This document shows, piece after piece, positions 53,346 to 64,000 of a DNA stretch of 64,000 nucleotides (position 1 is the stretch's first letter; each line of letters opens with the position of its first letter). Under the pieces are notes generated by a model. It saw nothing but the letters and a program-made list of their open reading frames with translations. It was not told the origin of the DNA and did not search any database. The translations under genes were made by a program, and so were the position numbers. The DNA comes from Pseudeuparius sepicola (taxonomy: Eukaryota; Arthropoda; Insecta; Coleoptera; Anthribidae), in contig OY987298.1 in the NCBI GenBank assembly GCA_963920635.1, positions 3,286,001-3,350,000 of the forward strand, written 5' to 3'.

Positions 53346-54400
53346 TTATTTTAATAAATAAAATTCTCGTAAGTAATATCATAAGGGCACCTAATTTTTT
53401 CGAAAAAATCGAAAAAACACGTTGCTAAGTAATATTTTAACAAGAAGCATGAGTGCTGGTGGCAACAAAAATCCGAGTCGAAGACGAGGATTTTTGCACC
53501 TGCACGAATGCATTTTGTTAAAAAAATATTACTTAGCATTGTGTTTTTGTTGGATTTTTTTCACAGGAAAAATTAGACGCCCGAATGGTATTTGACAAGA
53601 CTATTTCATAAGTAACAGATTATTCTGCATACACATAGCTTACAAAATATAGTACCTATTATACAACAGCTGTCAAGTTTTGCAGCGGGTAAACTGGAAA
53701 AAACTGCTGACAGGTGCTGTCATACAGTTTTTCCATCTAGAAACCATTAGTAACTCAAAATTGCGCGTTTGTGATTGGTGGAAATTAAGACGAGGGAAAT
53801 AGTCTATGTGAAATTAGTTGTCCTCCTTTTGACTTATTGCACAAGTGAATTTGTAGTGAAATGAACATGAAGTGATCTGATAGTGATATGATTTTTTATT
53901 GGTGAATGGAACAGTGTATACGACCACGTTATCTATAATCTAACCCTTGAATGAATTTTTCAATATTTTGCACCACCTTAACCCCAGAAACACTCAAAAC
54001 CAGCACAAATTACATAAAAATCGATTTGCTGCGTAAACTGATCACGTCATAATCAACTGAACATTTGTAAAAGGAACACTCGATGTCAGCTGAGGTGACC
54101 TCAAAGTCATTCGGAATCGATTTGAGATCACTTAAAAACTGTAAAAGGAGGACGGCTATTGTATTGCTAATATTCTTATAAATATCAAATAGTTTGTTTT
54201 ATTAGTGTTTCAAAATTTAATATTTTTGCAAAATTGTAACAGTGCCTCGATTTTACTTGCAACAAATTAACTACCCTAACCTTCGCCTATGGGCTAACAG
54301 TTACCTTTATTAGCATTTTATTTCTCGAAATTATAATGAGGGCAGCCTGTTGTCACTGTGCACTATATAATAGCAAAATTTCGCAGGTAAAAAAACTTAA
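53346..54400. other. Spacer, no gene seen
   Basis: AT-rich. An inverted pair (ACACGTTGCTAAGTAATATT at 53417 and AAAATATTACTTAGCATTGT at 53522) makes a small hairpin element of about 120 bp. A shorter one lies near 53670-53740 (CAGCTGTCA ... CTGACAGG). No domain found. Confidence 0.45.
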
Positions 54401-54770
54401 ACTTTAGAAGCACGGCCAGGAAAATAGTTTCGACATTTCACAATCGAGCAGATTTCCCCGAAAAAACACCCACCGAACCATCCCTCTTCGGCTCCCTCCC
54501 CACTTTTTCGCCGTTGCCTCAATTAAATAAATCGGCTCAGGGCCGGACTCAGCCGGCGCGGCCCCGACAGCCCAGATATATCCCGACCGATGGATCGCAG
54601 TGGGCATTGACGAATTCGAGACAAATGGGGATGGTTTTTCTCCCGGAAAAAACCCAGGAGGCATCGGGGTGATATATGCCCCAGGGAGGGGGGGGGGGTA
54701 TGGGAGAACGTGGTGGAGACGAGATTAACAATGTTCCAAGGTGGCAGAGAAATAATTATGAACATATCTT
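54401..54770. other. GC-rich island
   Basis: Open in three minus frames without a domain; a G-run (54690-54698). Single-copy-looking. Confidence 0.35.
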
Positions 54771-55412
54771 ATTTAGGTAGCCCTATTCTTTTGTCGTTTT
54801 TTTTTTCGTTTACAACTTACAGGCAACAATATACAGAAATTTAGTGAAGGCAAAAAAAGATTACTTTTCCAGTGGCGTACTATTTTTTATTATTAAAAAA
54901 TAAGATGGTTGACCCCCGCGCCTCCGGCACTGGTGGAAGTAGACAGGCCGAATAATTTTTATACGCCAGGGAAATTACGGTAAAAAATAACGAGACCTAG
55001 ATAAAATTCATAACCGCATTTTTATAATGCCACCACAAAATATTGGTAATAATTGAACGCCATAATTGTTATTTATACAAAATAAACATACGCGTTTGGG
55101 CGTTTTTTAGAAAAATACATTTTCTTGTTGTAATAAAGGCGGCATAAATATTAACTGCGAATTTTAAGCTGCATTTATTATTAGTAAGTAAGGTATATAA
55201 AGTTGAGATCGATAAATTAAACAGATTACGTTTGGGCAAGTATCCGAATGATGTAAAAATGACATTTTGCGTAATATTTTGTTGGGCAAAAATATCAACT
55301 GCGTTTTTATTATATATAATTACTTTAAAAATAAAGTATTAACAGTAGTTTGTTCTGAAATTAAACATATATTGTTTCGCCGGAAATCGCATTTTTAACT
55401 ATAAAATAACAA
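54771..55412. other. AT-rich spacer with MITE fragment
   Basis: 54843-54905 (GTGAAGGCAAAAAAAGATTA) recurs at 61815-61870, where it leads to a CACCCTG-TA end. No gene is seen. Confidence 0.45.
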
Positions 55413-55703
55413 CATTTGAAGACCAGAATAAAACAGCACAAATATGACTGTAATGACAAATTCAAAAATAAAAAAGAAAAAACAGCTCTGGCAGCACATC
55501 ATTTTGAGGAGGGCCATCTATTTGACTATGACAATGCCAATATTTTAGATAGAGAAACAAACTGGTTTAAGAGAAATGTTAGCGAGATGATACATATTAG
55601 ACTTAATGAGACTGTAAACTGTAGAACGGATACACAAAATTTGAGCTTAGTATATAGTAATTTGTTGGATTTATACAAAAAAACCGCGAGAATAACGAAC
55701 TAA
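55413..55703 (+). pseudogene. PLE GIY-YIG endonuclease C-terminal fragment, different lineage
   Basis: The frame reads LKTRIKQHKYDC, carrying the conserved arginine and histidine of GIY-YIG nucleases, then TALAAHHFEEGHLFDYDN, then the glutamate-containing DRETNWFKRNVSEMIHI, and NCRTDTQNLSLVYSNLL, ending with TAA at 55701-55703. The GIY and YIG strands are cut off at the 5' side (about 55410), a 5' truncation common for Penelope-like copies. It differs clearly in sequence from the nuclease at 23805, so a second PLE lineage is present. A ribozyme-like motif follows 330 bp downstream. Confidence 0.8.
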
Positions 55704-56030
55704 TATTTGAGGTGAGATCGCCACTCACATGCGGACACACTGTGTATATGAACGTACCAATTATTGTATTAATTTTTTAACCCATTCAATTTAAAGAAAC
55801 TATCTTTCCTGCTCGAGTGTGTGATTCCATTTTCGCTTTATTTATTTATTTATAACGTGTGCATTTACGGTAACAATGTGTCTTTCAATTGTCTATATGG
55901 TCTTTAACAATGTTTTCATAAGTGCTATAATATTCAACTGATTTAACTTGGTGAGTTTTTTACTTTCTTGTTCGGTTTGTATTGTATTTCGTCTTTTTTC
56001 TGTAGTTCTTACGACATTGTGTTTTTCTTT

Positions 56031-56083
56031 TTAGCCTTGAAAAAGTCAAAATATATTGACGAAACGTCGGCAATTGTTTTAAA
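56031..56083 (+). ncRNA. Possible degenerate hammerhead ribozyme of the PLE
   Basis: AGCCTTGAAAAAGTCAAAAT followed by ATATTGACGAAACGTCGG has a stem GTCAA/TTGAC followed by GAAAC and GTC, in the place where PLE-associated hammerhead motifs carry CTGAAGA-stem-CGAAACGTC. The CTGAAGA box appears changed to CTTGAAA, so cleavage activity is doubtful. Its location 3' of a GIY-YIG fragment supports the call. Confidence 0.45.
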
Positions 56084-56483
56084 AGGTTGCATTTATTTAT
56101 TTATGTCCTATCCCTGTGAATTTTCAACATGAACACTGAAGGACGTGAAACAACTAACAATTTACTTATAACTTTGATACGGTAAAACAAAATTGCAGTT
56201 AATATTTTTTTCTAGGTCAAATTCTATTTTCCCTGACCTATTAATTTATAGCATTTAATGAGTGTCTAAACTGTACCAAATGTGTTTGCTTTAACTGTCT
56301 TCCTTCAGGAAAAATTAGAGAAAACATGAAAAAAATAATTTTGATGCCCTGTATAACTAAAGCCGTTAGGATTTCAATACATGTTTATATGAAAAAATCT
56401 ACGTATTTTAACTTTGACTTATCCATAAAAGTTGTACCACCCTGTATAAAGTGTAAGTGGAAGTACAAGAAAGTTTTATGCAG
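56084..56483. other. Spacer with MITE ends
   Basis: CCACCCTG-TA at 56430-56440 with upstream TTATCCATAAAAGTTG matches the end at 61910-61932. No gene is seen. Confidence 0.45.
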
Positions 56484-57555
56484 GCGACAAAATGACAAGT
56501 TCCTATAAAAAATTTCCCAAGAGCCCCCCCCCCCTCATTAAATTATGACTGTATATCCCAAAATAACCAAGCCACTGAACTGAAATTTGGCACTGTTGTG
56601 TTTTTGGGGATGGAGAATAAGCTGAAGGTATCAATTTTTACGTATCTCACTTGTGACGTTTTTGATCGTGCCTTTTTCGTAACTTTTTTGAGGTTATGTT
56701 TTTGGTCTTGCAGGTCCATCATTTTAGTGCACCTTTTCATTTTGCAACAAAACTGTACTCTTGTTTCATTACGACAAAATCAACCGTTTGCGTTGAAATT
56801 GGTAAAACGTGCCTCAAAACACCTGTTAACTTCAACATTCGAAACACAAAATCTTTACCTACCTCTTTCAAACGTTCCAGATAGACTGTACCATTTAAAC
56901 TGAGAAAATCCCTATGAACAATGTACCGAAAATTATTAGCTTCCAAAATGGGAAGGATTGAATTCGACAGAATTTGAACACCATATTTCAAGAAAACCAA
57001 TGGTGTTTTGAGCAATGTCCATTTGGTATTTTTCCTTCATTTTGTACAATGTACAGTTGATCTGTAATATTTGAAAGCCGTAGCAGAAAGTTTTATGTTT
57101 CGAATGTTAAAGTTAACAGGTGTTTTAGGGCACGTTTCGCAAATTTCAACGCAAACGGTTGATTTTATCGTTACGAAACAAGAGTCCACTTCTGTTGCAA
57201 AATGAAAGGTGCACTAAATTGATTTACCTGCAAGACCAAAAAGATAACCTCAAAAAAGTTAGGAGCAATAACACGATCCAAAAATAGTGCAAGAGGCACC
57301 CTTTGTGAGATACGTAAAAACTAATGCCTTCAGCTTATTATCCATTCCCAAAAACACAACACTGCCAAATATCAGTTCAGTAGCATGGTTATTTTGAGAG
57401 ATATAGCCATAATTCAATTAAAAAAAAAGAATTCCAACACCCTGTATTTCCGTAGGGGGGGCCCCCTGGGAATTTTTTTTATAGGAACTTGTCATGTTAT
57501 TTTAACGTCCTCTGTATAAATCAGAGAGATTGGCCTTCTTTTCTGGGACACCCTG
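56484..57555. mobile_element. Fold-back MITE, about 1.07 kb, left end incomplete
   Basis: The arms mirror around about 56975: AATGACAAGTTCCTATAAAA near 56491 and its complement near 57480; CAACCGTTTGCGTTGAAATT and its complement at 57145. The right end is GACACCCTG followed by TA; the left terminal bases are lost. ORFs inside are mirrored and not genes. Confidence 0.8.
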
Positions 57556-58358
57556 TATAATTAAACAAAAAAATTTTGGCGACAAAAGTTATCTATATTA
57601 TTTTGGCCAGAAATTTACCAATAGAAATATTTAATTTTTGCTCTCAAAAACAAGACTATAAAAAATGAAGTTGTGAGAAATTATTTGGCAATATCAACGC
57701 ACTTTTCAGAAAGAAACTTAGGTATTGTGCGTTTCAGTGATATAATCCTAATTTCTAGTTTTTTTTATACGGAACACCCTATGCATTTTTCATTTTGGAA
57801 ATCTACTTATCATTACAACGATCGTCTAACTTTCAGAACATTTTCAAGATATTTCAACAATTTCAATCCTTCGTTTTGTCTAATTATTTTTTTTTAAATG
57901 TCTGTAGACTGAGCTCGTAAGCCAATGAAGACATTTGCTCAGACGATACAGAGGAGGGGAGAAGGGGCAAATATCCTGCAAACTGTAATAATCTCCCCTG
58001 TGTTTGCTTGTTAGGAGTGCACATAGCTGCTGAGCTTAATTCTGCCAAACAGCGAGACCGCCTCAGGGTTAACGGGGCTGTTGTCTTTTTGAAACGAAAG
58101 GGCGAAAGTGACGTTATTAATTAAGGTTGTTAAATCACGCTTGAGTAAATGCCGCACAGAATAAATAGGCTGGAACAGAAGTCTCCTGTCAAAAATAAGC
58201 TCGACTTCATATAAATTTACAAAAAAATACAATGTGGGAAATCCAGCAATTGGTAGAGCCATAATTACAAAATTACGGGACACCCTGTATATATTTTGGC
58301 GTAGCTTCGCAGTATAAACATTCGGAGATTTTTAGAAAAGTTATATATATATTATTAA
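57556..58358. other. Spacer
   Basis: A lone GGGACACCCTG-TA end lies at 58279-58290. 57900-58160 is GC-richer. No domain in the 90-codon minus frame at 58011-58283. Confidence 0.4.
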
Positions 58359-58475
58359 TAGAGTAACCCAAATATGCAAGTCGAAACCCTAAAAATATGC
58401 CAATAAATATGCAAATAATTTAGTCAAAATATGCAGGAAAATGTTGAAAATATGCAAATTAAGAAATACTTTTTA

Positions 58476-59081
58476 CTAATTTATTGTTTCATTTACAAGT
58501 AAACATATATAATTTACATACAAATTTCTAATTTCTTCGTAGTGTTGTTTACTTGGGTCATTAAATTTGCAATACTTCTGGAGAAATGAAGTGAAGTTTT
58601 GATTACGTTGCTTTGACAACAGAATATTTGACGCCATCATTGCACGACATAGGTCTCGGTTAAAGATGTCTTTTTCATTTGGCTCCTTATTTTTGGACAT
58701 TGGTTGGAAACATTGCGCAATATGAGTAGAAGTTTTCACATGTTGGTCTACTTGGAATTTTTTATCGCATGGAATCTGCAATGAAAGAAAAATAGAATTA
58801 TTAAACTGAATATCAGTAGATACTTAGGTAGGAACTTCGATAGCAATGTTAAACGAAAGTGTCGTGATTCCTGAGTGTCCCAATGGTGCGAAATCTTTTG
58901 ATATTATGTTATTTTTAAAATATAGATAGACAAACGAATAAAAAATATATGGAGTTCCATAGGTATCCCAAGTAGAATTTAACTTTCGAACGATTTTGCA
59001 CCATTGGTACAGCCTGTATATTGGATATTCAAAAACTTTACTTACGATTTTAACGCACGCAGAACAGTAGACTTTTCCCAT
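58476..59081 (-). pseudogene. BED/CGGBP1-like zinc-finger gene start, two exons
   Basis: Exon 1 (59081-59046) encodes MGKVYCSACVKI and ends at a donor ATCGTAAGT. A 270-bp intron follows to an acceptor TTGCAG, and exon 2 starts at 58775 in phase 0 with IPCDKKFQVDQHVKTSTHI. The join completes a C-x2-C ... H-x4-H BED-type finger. Next comes FNRDLCRAMMASNILLSK and FTSFLQKYCKFNDPS, typical of CGGBP1-like and hAT proteins. After SKQ one extra base appears to shift the frame (the other frame gives TLRRN), and the frame closes at 58476. The catalytic part is absent. Confidence 0.75.
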
Positions 59082-59229
59082 ATATATTCTTAGTTGTATG
59101 GCTTAATCCACACTGACGCATTTTACTTAGTAAAATACAACAACTCCCAACACAAAACAAACACAAATCGAGGCCGATGTGATCACTTCAAAAGCAGAAT
59201 CAGAAATATAATGCAGAAATGGATTATCC

Positions 59230-60150
59230 TTCGTATATAAATATTATTTTTTTTATATATTATTATTTATTTTATTATTATATATTACATTATAACAATT
59301 ACATTATAATAATCTATTGCACCAAATGTAAACAATATATACAAGGAAAGCACCCTTATTAGCTAATAGCTTTTATACAATAAAAATATCTGATGGCTAC
59401 AATAATAATGCACTAGATATAAACAATTCAGGACACCTAAGACTAGCGTGTCCAAAAAAGAAAAAAAAGAAGAAGAAAAAAGAAGAAAAGAAACCATACC
59501 ATTAGCCACACACAAACAGCAAATTTCATACATAAAACAGTTTTTTTTTAGAGAAACCATAAGAAATCCACAAAACCCCAAAAAACATTAGATTAAATGC
59601 AAGATTAAATGCAATGAATGCAATGAAGCAATGAACACTCTCCAGCAGAGGTGTACATCATGCCAGTTTGGAGAGCAAATCTCTGTAATTAAGAATAATG
59701 TATTCTTTTGTTTTACGTTTAAACATAAAAAAGGCAATCGTTTGTATTCACAAGGAATAGAATTAAAAAGTTGTATGCCGTTAAAATAAACATTTTTTTG
59801 ACTAATAGTTTTATTGTGTTTATTATAAATATATAGGCTAGAATTGTTGCTTCGAGTGGAGTAAGCATGACAATTTTTTTTTAGATCTTTCTGCCTATAG
59901 ACAAACTTGAGTGCGGCGTGCATATAGAGACTTTTTAAATTTAGTAACCTTTCAAGAGTAAAAACCCTACTGACACTATCACGATTTTTTATTTTAAATA
60001 TGATTCTTAATATATAGTTTTGACATATTTGTAATTTTTTCAAATTACTATTGTATGCCGATCCCCAAACTGTAATTCCATAATTAAACAAGGACTCCAC
60101 CAGACTTGTATACACTATTATCAAGGTATCTTTAGATAAAATATTGCGTA
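59230..60150 (-). mobile_element. 5'-truncated non-LTR retrotransposon (LINE) with 3' tail
   Basis: The minus-strand coding end (60124-59588) is followed by a 3' untranslated region and an AT-rich tail of ATT/ATA repeats down to about 59230. A short tandem GATTAAATGCAA/AATGCAATG repeat occurs at the coding end (59590-59630). The 5' break near 60150 shows the usual truncation of target-primed insertion. Confidence 0.7.
59588..60124 (-). pseudogene. LINE reverse transcriptase C-terminal region
   Basis: The frame reads YTSLVESLFNYGITVWGSAY then LKKLQICQNYILRIIF, and LERLLNLKSLYMHAALKFVY, the conserved tail after the RT domain of Jockey/CR1-type LINEs (the SxxxYGxxxWG motif and its KLQxxQN follow-up). 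NVYFNGIQLFNSIPCEYK near residue 128 matches the usual LFNxLP segment. The RT active site lies upstream and is not present. The 178-residue frame is open, so the insertion is fairly young. Confidence 0.8.
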
Positions 60151-60503
60151 ATGTATAATAATAATAAATAATATTTACCTATCTATAATTTATTCTGTCC
60201 TTTTCAATAATTATTGTACTTTATTAAATAGGTATAAATACCTACTTTATTCGTTTTCAGATCACCAGGCTTAGTGTCCATAAAATTATAATTTAGGTAC
60301 CTATATTATTTTGGGAAAATCTGGTACCTACCTAGACACCGACCCTTTTCCCAAAAATGAATGAGACGCCTGTCAAAGACTTAAATTATCCTAAATTCTT
60401 TCAATTAGGCACAATATGCCATATTTTAAGGATATATGCAAATATTAAAAAAAATGCATATAATATGCAAAATATACGTGTTGCATATTTGGGTTACTCT
60501 AAT

Positions 60504-60650
60504 TATTAATATTTTATTTATATTTGCAATTATTTCACGCATTGATGCACCTAACAGTAAAATTACTAAGTTTTTTGTATAATTATTATGTAATATTTTT
60601 TTAATAATTATTATATCAAAGGTTCTTTTGAATTTTGGCATTTATAAATA
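60504..60650. other. AT-rich spacer
   Basis: About 150 bp without features. Confidence 0.4.
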
Positions 60651-60654
60651 ATAA

Positions 60655-61340
60655 ACAATAACCAGAAAGCCACATTCTTATTAGTCTCGATGTTAAATCT
60701 TTATTTACTAATACACCTTTAAAGCTATTAATAAAAGGTGTATTAATATTAGTACTAGTACAAAATTCGTTTATATTGTAACATTTATTTTTTATTCCAA
60801 CTATTTTTCTTGTGCTAATATCTTTTATAAACAAATTTATGGTACTCCTATGGAATGGGTAGTACTATTTCTCCTACCATTGCGCAATATGTAATGGATG
60901 ATTTATTAGATGATTTTGTGTCTTTCTTTTTCGATATCATTCCTTAAAAAATATGTTTATGATATTATTTGGTAGGTATTTTCCAAATAATAATAAGGTT
61001 GATAACATTTTAGAAATCTTTAAGAGTTATAATGAAAGTTTACAATTTACTCTTGAAAAAGGAAACAATAATTCCAGAGCTTTTCTCGATACTAAAATTA
61101 TTAAAAGAGACAATAATGTATTAATTACAGAATGGTTCATTAAACCAACAAATTCTAATCGATATTTTAATTATTATTCTTACCATATAGTAGAATGAAA
61201 GTAAACTTAGTTATGATATTAAAGACTAGAATAATTGTAAAATTAGTCCATCCAAGTCATAATCAAATAAAAATTTCGCAAAAAGAAAATAACTTAAGCA
61301 AGAAACTATTTGTAGAAATGGTGGAAATTAATAAGAATCA
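60655..61340 (+). pseudogene. PLE reverse transcriptase fragment
   Basis: Blocks in order are PESHILISLDVKSLFTNTPL (60660-60720), IYGTPM then MGSTISPTIAQYVMDDLLD (60837-60915), KYVYDII (60948-60968), then ILEIFKSYNESLQFTLEK and SRAFLDTKIIKRDN (61010-61110), and NYYSYH with KVNLVMILKTRI (61170-61235). These are palm motifs of Penelope-like reverse transcriptases; KYVYD stands where the catalytic YxDD aspartates belong, with the first replaced. At least three frame changes break it. No GIY-YIG part follows before the sequence decays near 61340. Confidence 0.8.
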
Positions 61341-62189
61341 AAATTCAGTGTGTAAAAGGACAGAAGATATTAATGATTTAAGTTCGATAAATCCATATAT
61401 GTTTTGGATTCTTGTTAAAAATTTAGTTTTTTTTTGTTTTACTTTTGACTCTATAACTTTCAATATTATAGAATATTACTGTCTATTGTAATTCCACTGT
61501 AACAACACATTATATATATAATGCAAAGTATTCATTCAAAAATTAATGTCATTGTAATATTATTATAATATAATTTTATTAGTAAGTAATAACTACAAAT
61601 AACAACTATTTCAATATTTTTTTGTAGGTTTTAGAACAAAATGATATTAAGCAAAGTTGTTCAGAATTGAAAACTGAGTAGGTGCGCAAAATTTCAAAAG
61701 CCTAGACCTACTTTTATTTTTTTTTCTGTTAAAAAATTAAAACACAAGAAAATGAATTTTTCAAAAACGGTACATTTTCGAAAAAAGTCATTTTTATAAT
61801 TGATTGGGAAATTAAGTGAAGGCAAAAAAGATTACTTTACCAGTGGTGTACCTATTTTTATTATAAAAATATTATTTTGACTTTTTCTATAGATTTATGA
61901 AGATTTATCCATAAAAATTGGACCACCCTGTATATAATTATCTTGGAGACTACAAACATACTCATCAGGCACACTGTGAAATTAAGACATGTTTATACAT
62001 TCATTTCTAATATACATTTTTTTGTGTGTGCACATTTTTTCATTAAGTAACTTGAAATGAATTTGTGTTGTTTTATATTTTCTTGAAATTTTTGAACGAC
62101 TGATTTTTAGTGGAATACTTTTCATAAGACGAATCCTTCTATAGCCATAAAAGAAAAAATGCAAGGGCCTTTCAAAGAAATATTAAGGA
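61341..62189. other. AT-rich spacer with MITE fragment
   Basis: 61815-61935 repeats part of 54843-54905 and ends TTGGACCACCCTG-TA. No gene seen. Confidence 0.45.
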
Positions 62190-62974
62190 GCGCAGTCACC
62201 CATCCATAAGACGACCGCAGACCCTTTGCTGTACTTTTCATATCTTTACTTTTGTCGACCCATAGTGGAGCTTTACCAGGATGCTGAGACTCTCTAGAGC
62301 CGATTTAAAAAAGTAACTAAGATGGGGAAGCTATAAATACATCGGAGGGCTCGAAACCTTGTTTACCACAACCATATACATAAAATATTCGCCCGGAAGT
62401 GAGAGCCAATAAATATTATAGAAGCGCACACATGCCGTCTCCCCCGAAATTCGAAATTATAATACGGCCCACGCCACCTCGGGGGAGGCGAACCCCAATT
62501 CGTTTTTTTATTACCCCGTCCCCCGGCAAGTTTATCGGCGGCGGAAAAAATTAAATCCGCCCGTATAAACGTTTACGACACTAGGTTGTTATGGAAATCG
62601 TAAAATGTCGAAAACCGTGTAGGTATTATCATACATAACAACGAGGGTTTGGTTAGCCCGTAGCGTATATTTAGGGCGTGTAGTGTGATATGAAGTTGGC
62701 ATTTTTAGTTGAAACCACAACCGACTTAAACGTCAAGCCGTGAATGGACATGTGGCAACGCCGCGGCGGGACGTTTGGCGGATGGCCTTCTTGACGAACT
62801 TTTCGGCACTTGGACTTAGTTTCTTTTTCTAATAAAATGTTCAATACTTTTTTTAATTATGATTAGATACATAAGCGAAGCGTATAGTTTTATGTGCTTC
62901 TAAAACTTAAGCAAGCAATGTTTATAATATTATTTTAGGTTCTAGTAATATGATACTATCACACCTGGGCTAGG
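62190..62974. other. GC-rich island and spacer before the satellite
   Basis: 62430-62560 is strongly GC-rich (GCCCACGCCACCTCGGGGGA), with single-copy appearance and no domain. Confidence 0.4.
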
Positions 62975-64000
62975 TCTGAAAGAGTGATTAATTTTGGATT
63001 GGGACCTCAAAATTAAGCAAGGCACTAAAGGTAAAAAAGAGTGATTAATTTTTAATCGCGACCACAAAATTAAGCAAGATACTTAGGTTATATAAGAGTG
63101 ATTAATTTGAATTGGGACCTCAAACTTAACCAAGGTACTTAAACATTAAGCAAGGTACTTAAGTTATGAAAGTGATTCATTTTCAATTGGGACCTCAAAA
63201 TTAAGCAAGATACTTAAGGTATGAAAGCGATTGATTTTGAATTGGGACCTTAAAATCAAGCAAGACACTAAAGGTAAAAAGAGTTATTAGTTTTTAATTG
63301 CGACCACAAAATTAAGCAAGATTCTTCAGGTGTAAAACAGTGATTAATTTTGAACTGAGACCTCAAAATTAAGCAAGATGCTTAAGGTATGAAAGTGATT
63401 AATTTTGAATTGGAACCTCAAAATTAAGCAAGGTACTTAAGTTAAAAAAGAGTGATAAATTTTGAATTGTAACCTCAAAATTAAGCAGGATACTTGAGGT
63501 ATAGACCTACTGGGGATTTCAAAATTTCAAAATTAGGCAAGATACTTAAGGTATGAAAGTGATTAATTTTGAATTGGGCCCGCAAAATTAGGCAAGGTAC
63601 TAAAGGTAAAAAAGAGTAATTAATTTTTAATTGCCAACACAAAATTAAGCAAGATTCTTAAGGTGTAAAAGAGTGATTAATTTTGAATTGGGGCCTCACA
63701 ATTAAAAAGTACTTAAGGTACGAAAGTGATTAATTTTAAATTAGGACCTCAAAATTAAGCAAGGTAGTTAAGGTATGAAAGTGATTAATATTGAATTGGG
63801 GGCTCAAGATTAATCAAGATACTTAAGGTATGAAAGTGTTGATATTGAATTGGCACCTCAAAATTAACATATAAAAGAGTGAATAATTTTGAATTGGAAC
63901 TTCAAAATTAAGCAAGACGCTTGAGGTATGGAAGTGATTAATTCTGAATAGGCACCCCAAAATTAAGCAAGATACTTAAGGTATAAAGTGATTCAAGATA
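62975..64000. repeat. Satellite-like array, about 55-bp unit, about 18-19 copies, runs off the window
   Basis: Units follow the pattern AAAATTAAGCAAGATACTTA, AGGTATGAAAGTGATTAATT, TTGAATTGGGACCTC. They vary by substitutions and small indels. A subset has ACTAAAGGTAAAAAAGAG and TTTTTAATTGCGACCAC instead, and these variants recur at intervals (about 63000, 63255 and 63590), hinting at a higher-order repeat. Confidence 0.95.

Larger units (their letters stand above)
58359..60503 (-). mobile_element. hAT-type element with BED-finger gene and inserted LINE
   Basis: AGAGTAACCCAAATATGCAA at 58359 faces TTGCATATTTGGGTTACTCT at 60480-60499. Multiple ATATGCAAAT-type repeats follow each end (58395-58460, 60428-60475), a likely binding-site cluster. 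Inside are a spliced zinc-finger gene start (59081-58476) and a truncated LINE (about 59230-60150). AT-rich flanks (ATTATTAAT on both sides) fit an 8-9 bp target duplication, but the exact border is unclear. Confidence 0.75.

Noticed and set aside
62975..64000. CRISPR-like array
   Set aside because: Continuous 55-bp head-to-tail satellite without unique spacers.

Overview
The window is AT-rich eukaryotic DNA. Spliced gene fragments with GT-AG introns, THAP, BED and hAT domains, Penelope-like elements, mariner and pogo transposons and abundant fold-back elements point to an arthropod, most likely an insect. I cannot name the species. I found no complete conventional host gene, rRNA gene, canonical tRNA or CRISPR array. 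The only intact-looking coding structure is a small two-exon THAP zinc-finger gene at 39263-40604. Almost everything else is mobile DNA, much of it nested, separated by short GC-richer islands that look like older single-copy sequence.

Region by region. 1-11,000: a short unknown ORF, a dispersed repeat, a Helitron-like copy, a 1.16 kb fold-back, a 259-bp tandem duplication, a GC-rich island, a hAT-type element (7126-8115) and a 1.28 kb palindrome (9125-10403). 11,300-14,400: an inverted-repeat-flanked block holding a double hAT deletion derivative with a heat-shock-like promoter, THAP remains and an LTR-like leader. 14,700-21,100: a TIR element, hairpin elements, a TA-flanked element with a nested hAT MITE, and a tandem array built around a MITE. 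21,100-28,200: a hAT derivative, a Penelope-like element (PLE) split by a pogo-type MITE, a broken THAP gene, and a hAT element with a nested MITE. 28,200-38,700: nested MITEs, a second hAT exon copy, and a pogo element whose 5' intron holds a Helitron helicase remnant. 38,700-51,200: the THAP gene, a mariner transposon with one nonsense codon, more nested MITEs, two hAT elements (one with the promoter). 51,300-64,000: a broken IS630-type DDE gene carrying a PLE and two MITEs, PLE and LINE fragments, a BED-finger hAT gene and a 55-bp satellite reaching the window end.

How the parts relate. Many non-coding elements end in TA-CAGGGTG, the same terminus as the mariner at 41686-43727, so one transposase family may have spread them. 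The pogo element (33776-36647) and the MITE at 24163-25101 share GGGAGAGATGGCC-type subterminal motifs. At least six insertions have intact target duplications, and two have an uninserted copy of their target elsewhere in the window, so insertion order can be read directly. The most unusual observation is a hAT family carrying a promoter with GAA modules exactly every 10 bp, a TATA box and an A-rich leader resembling insect hsp70 promoters. All family calls come from reading translations and repeats by eye; no database search was run.
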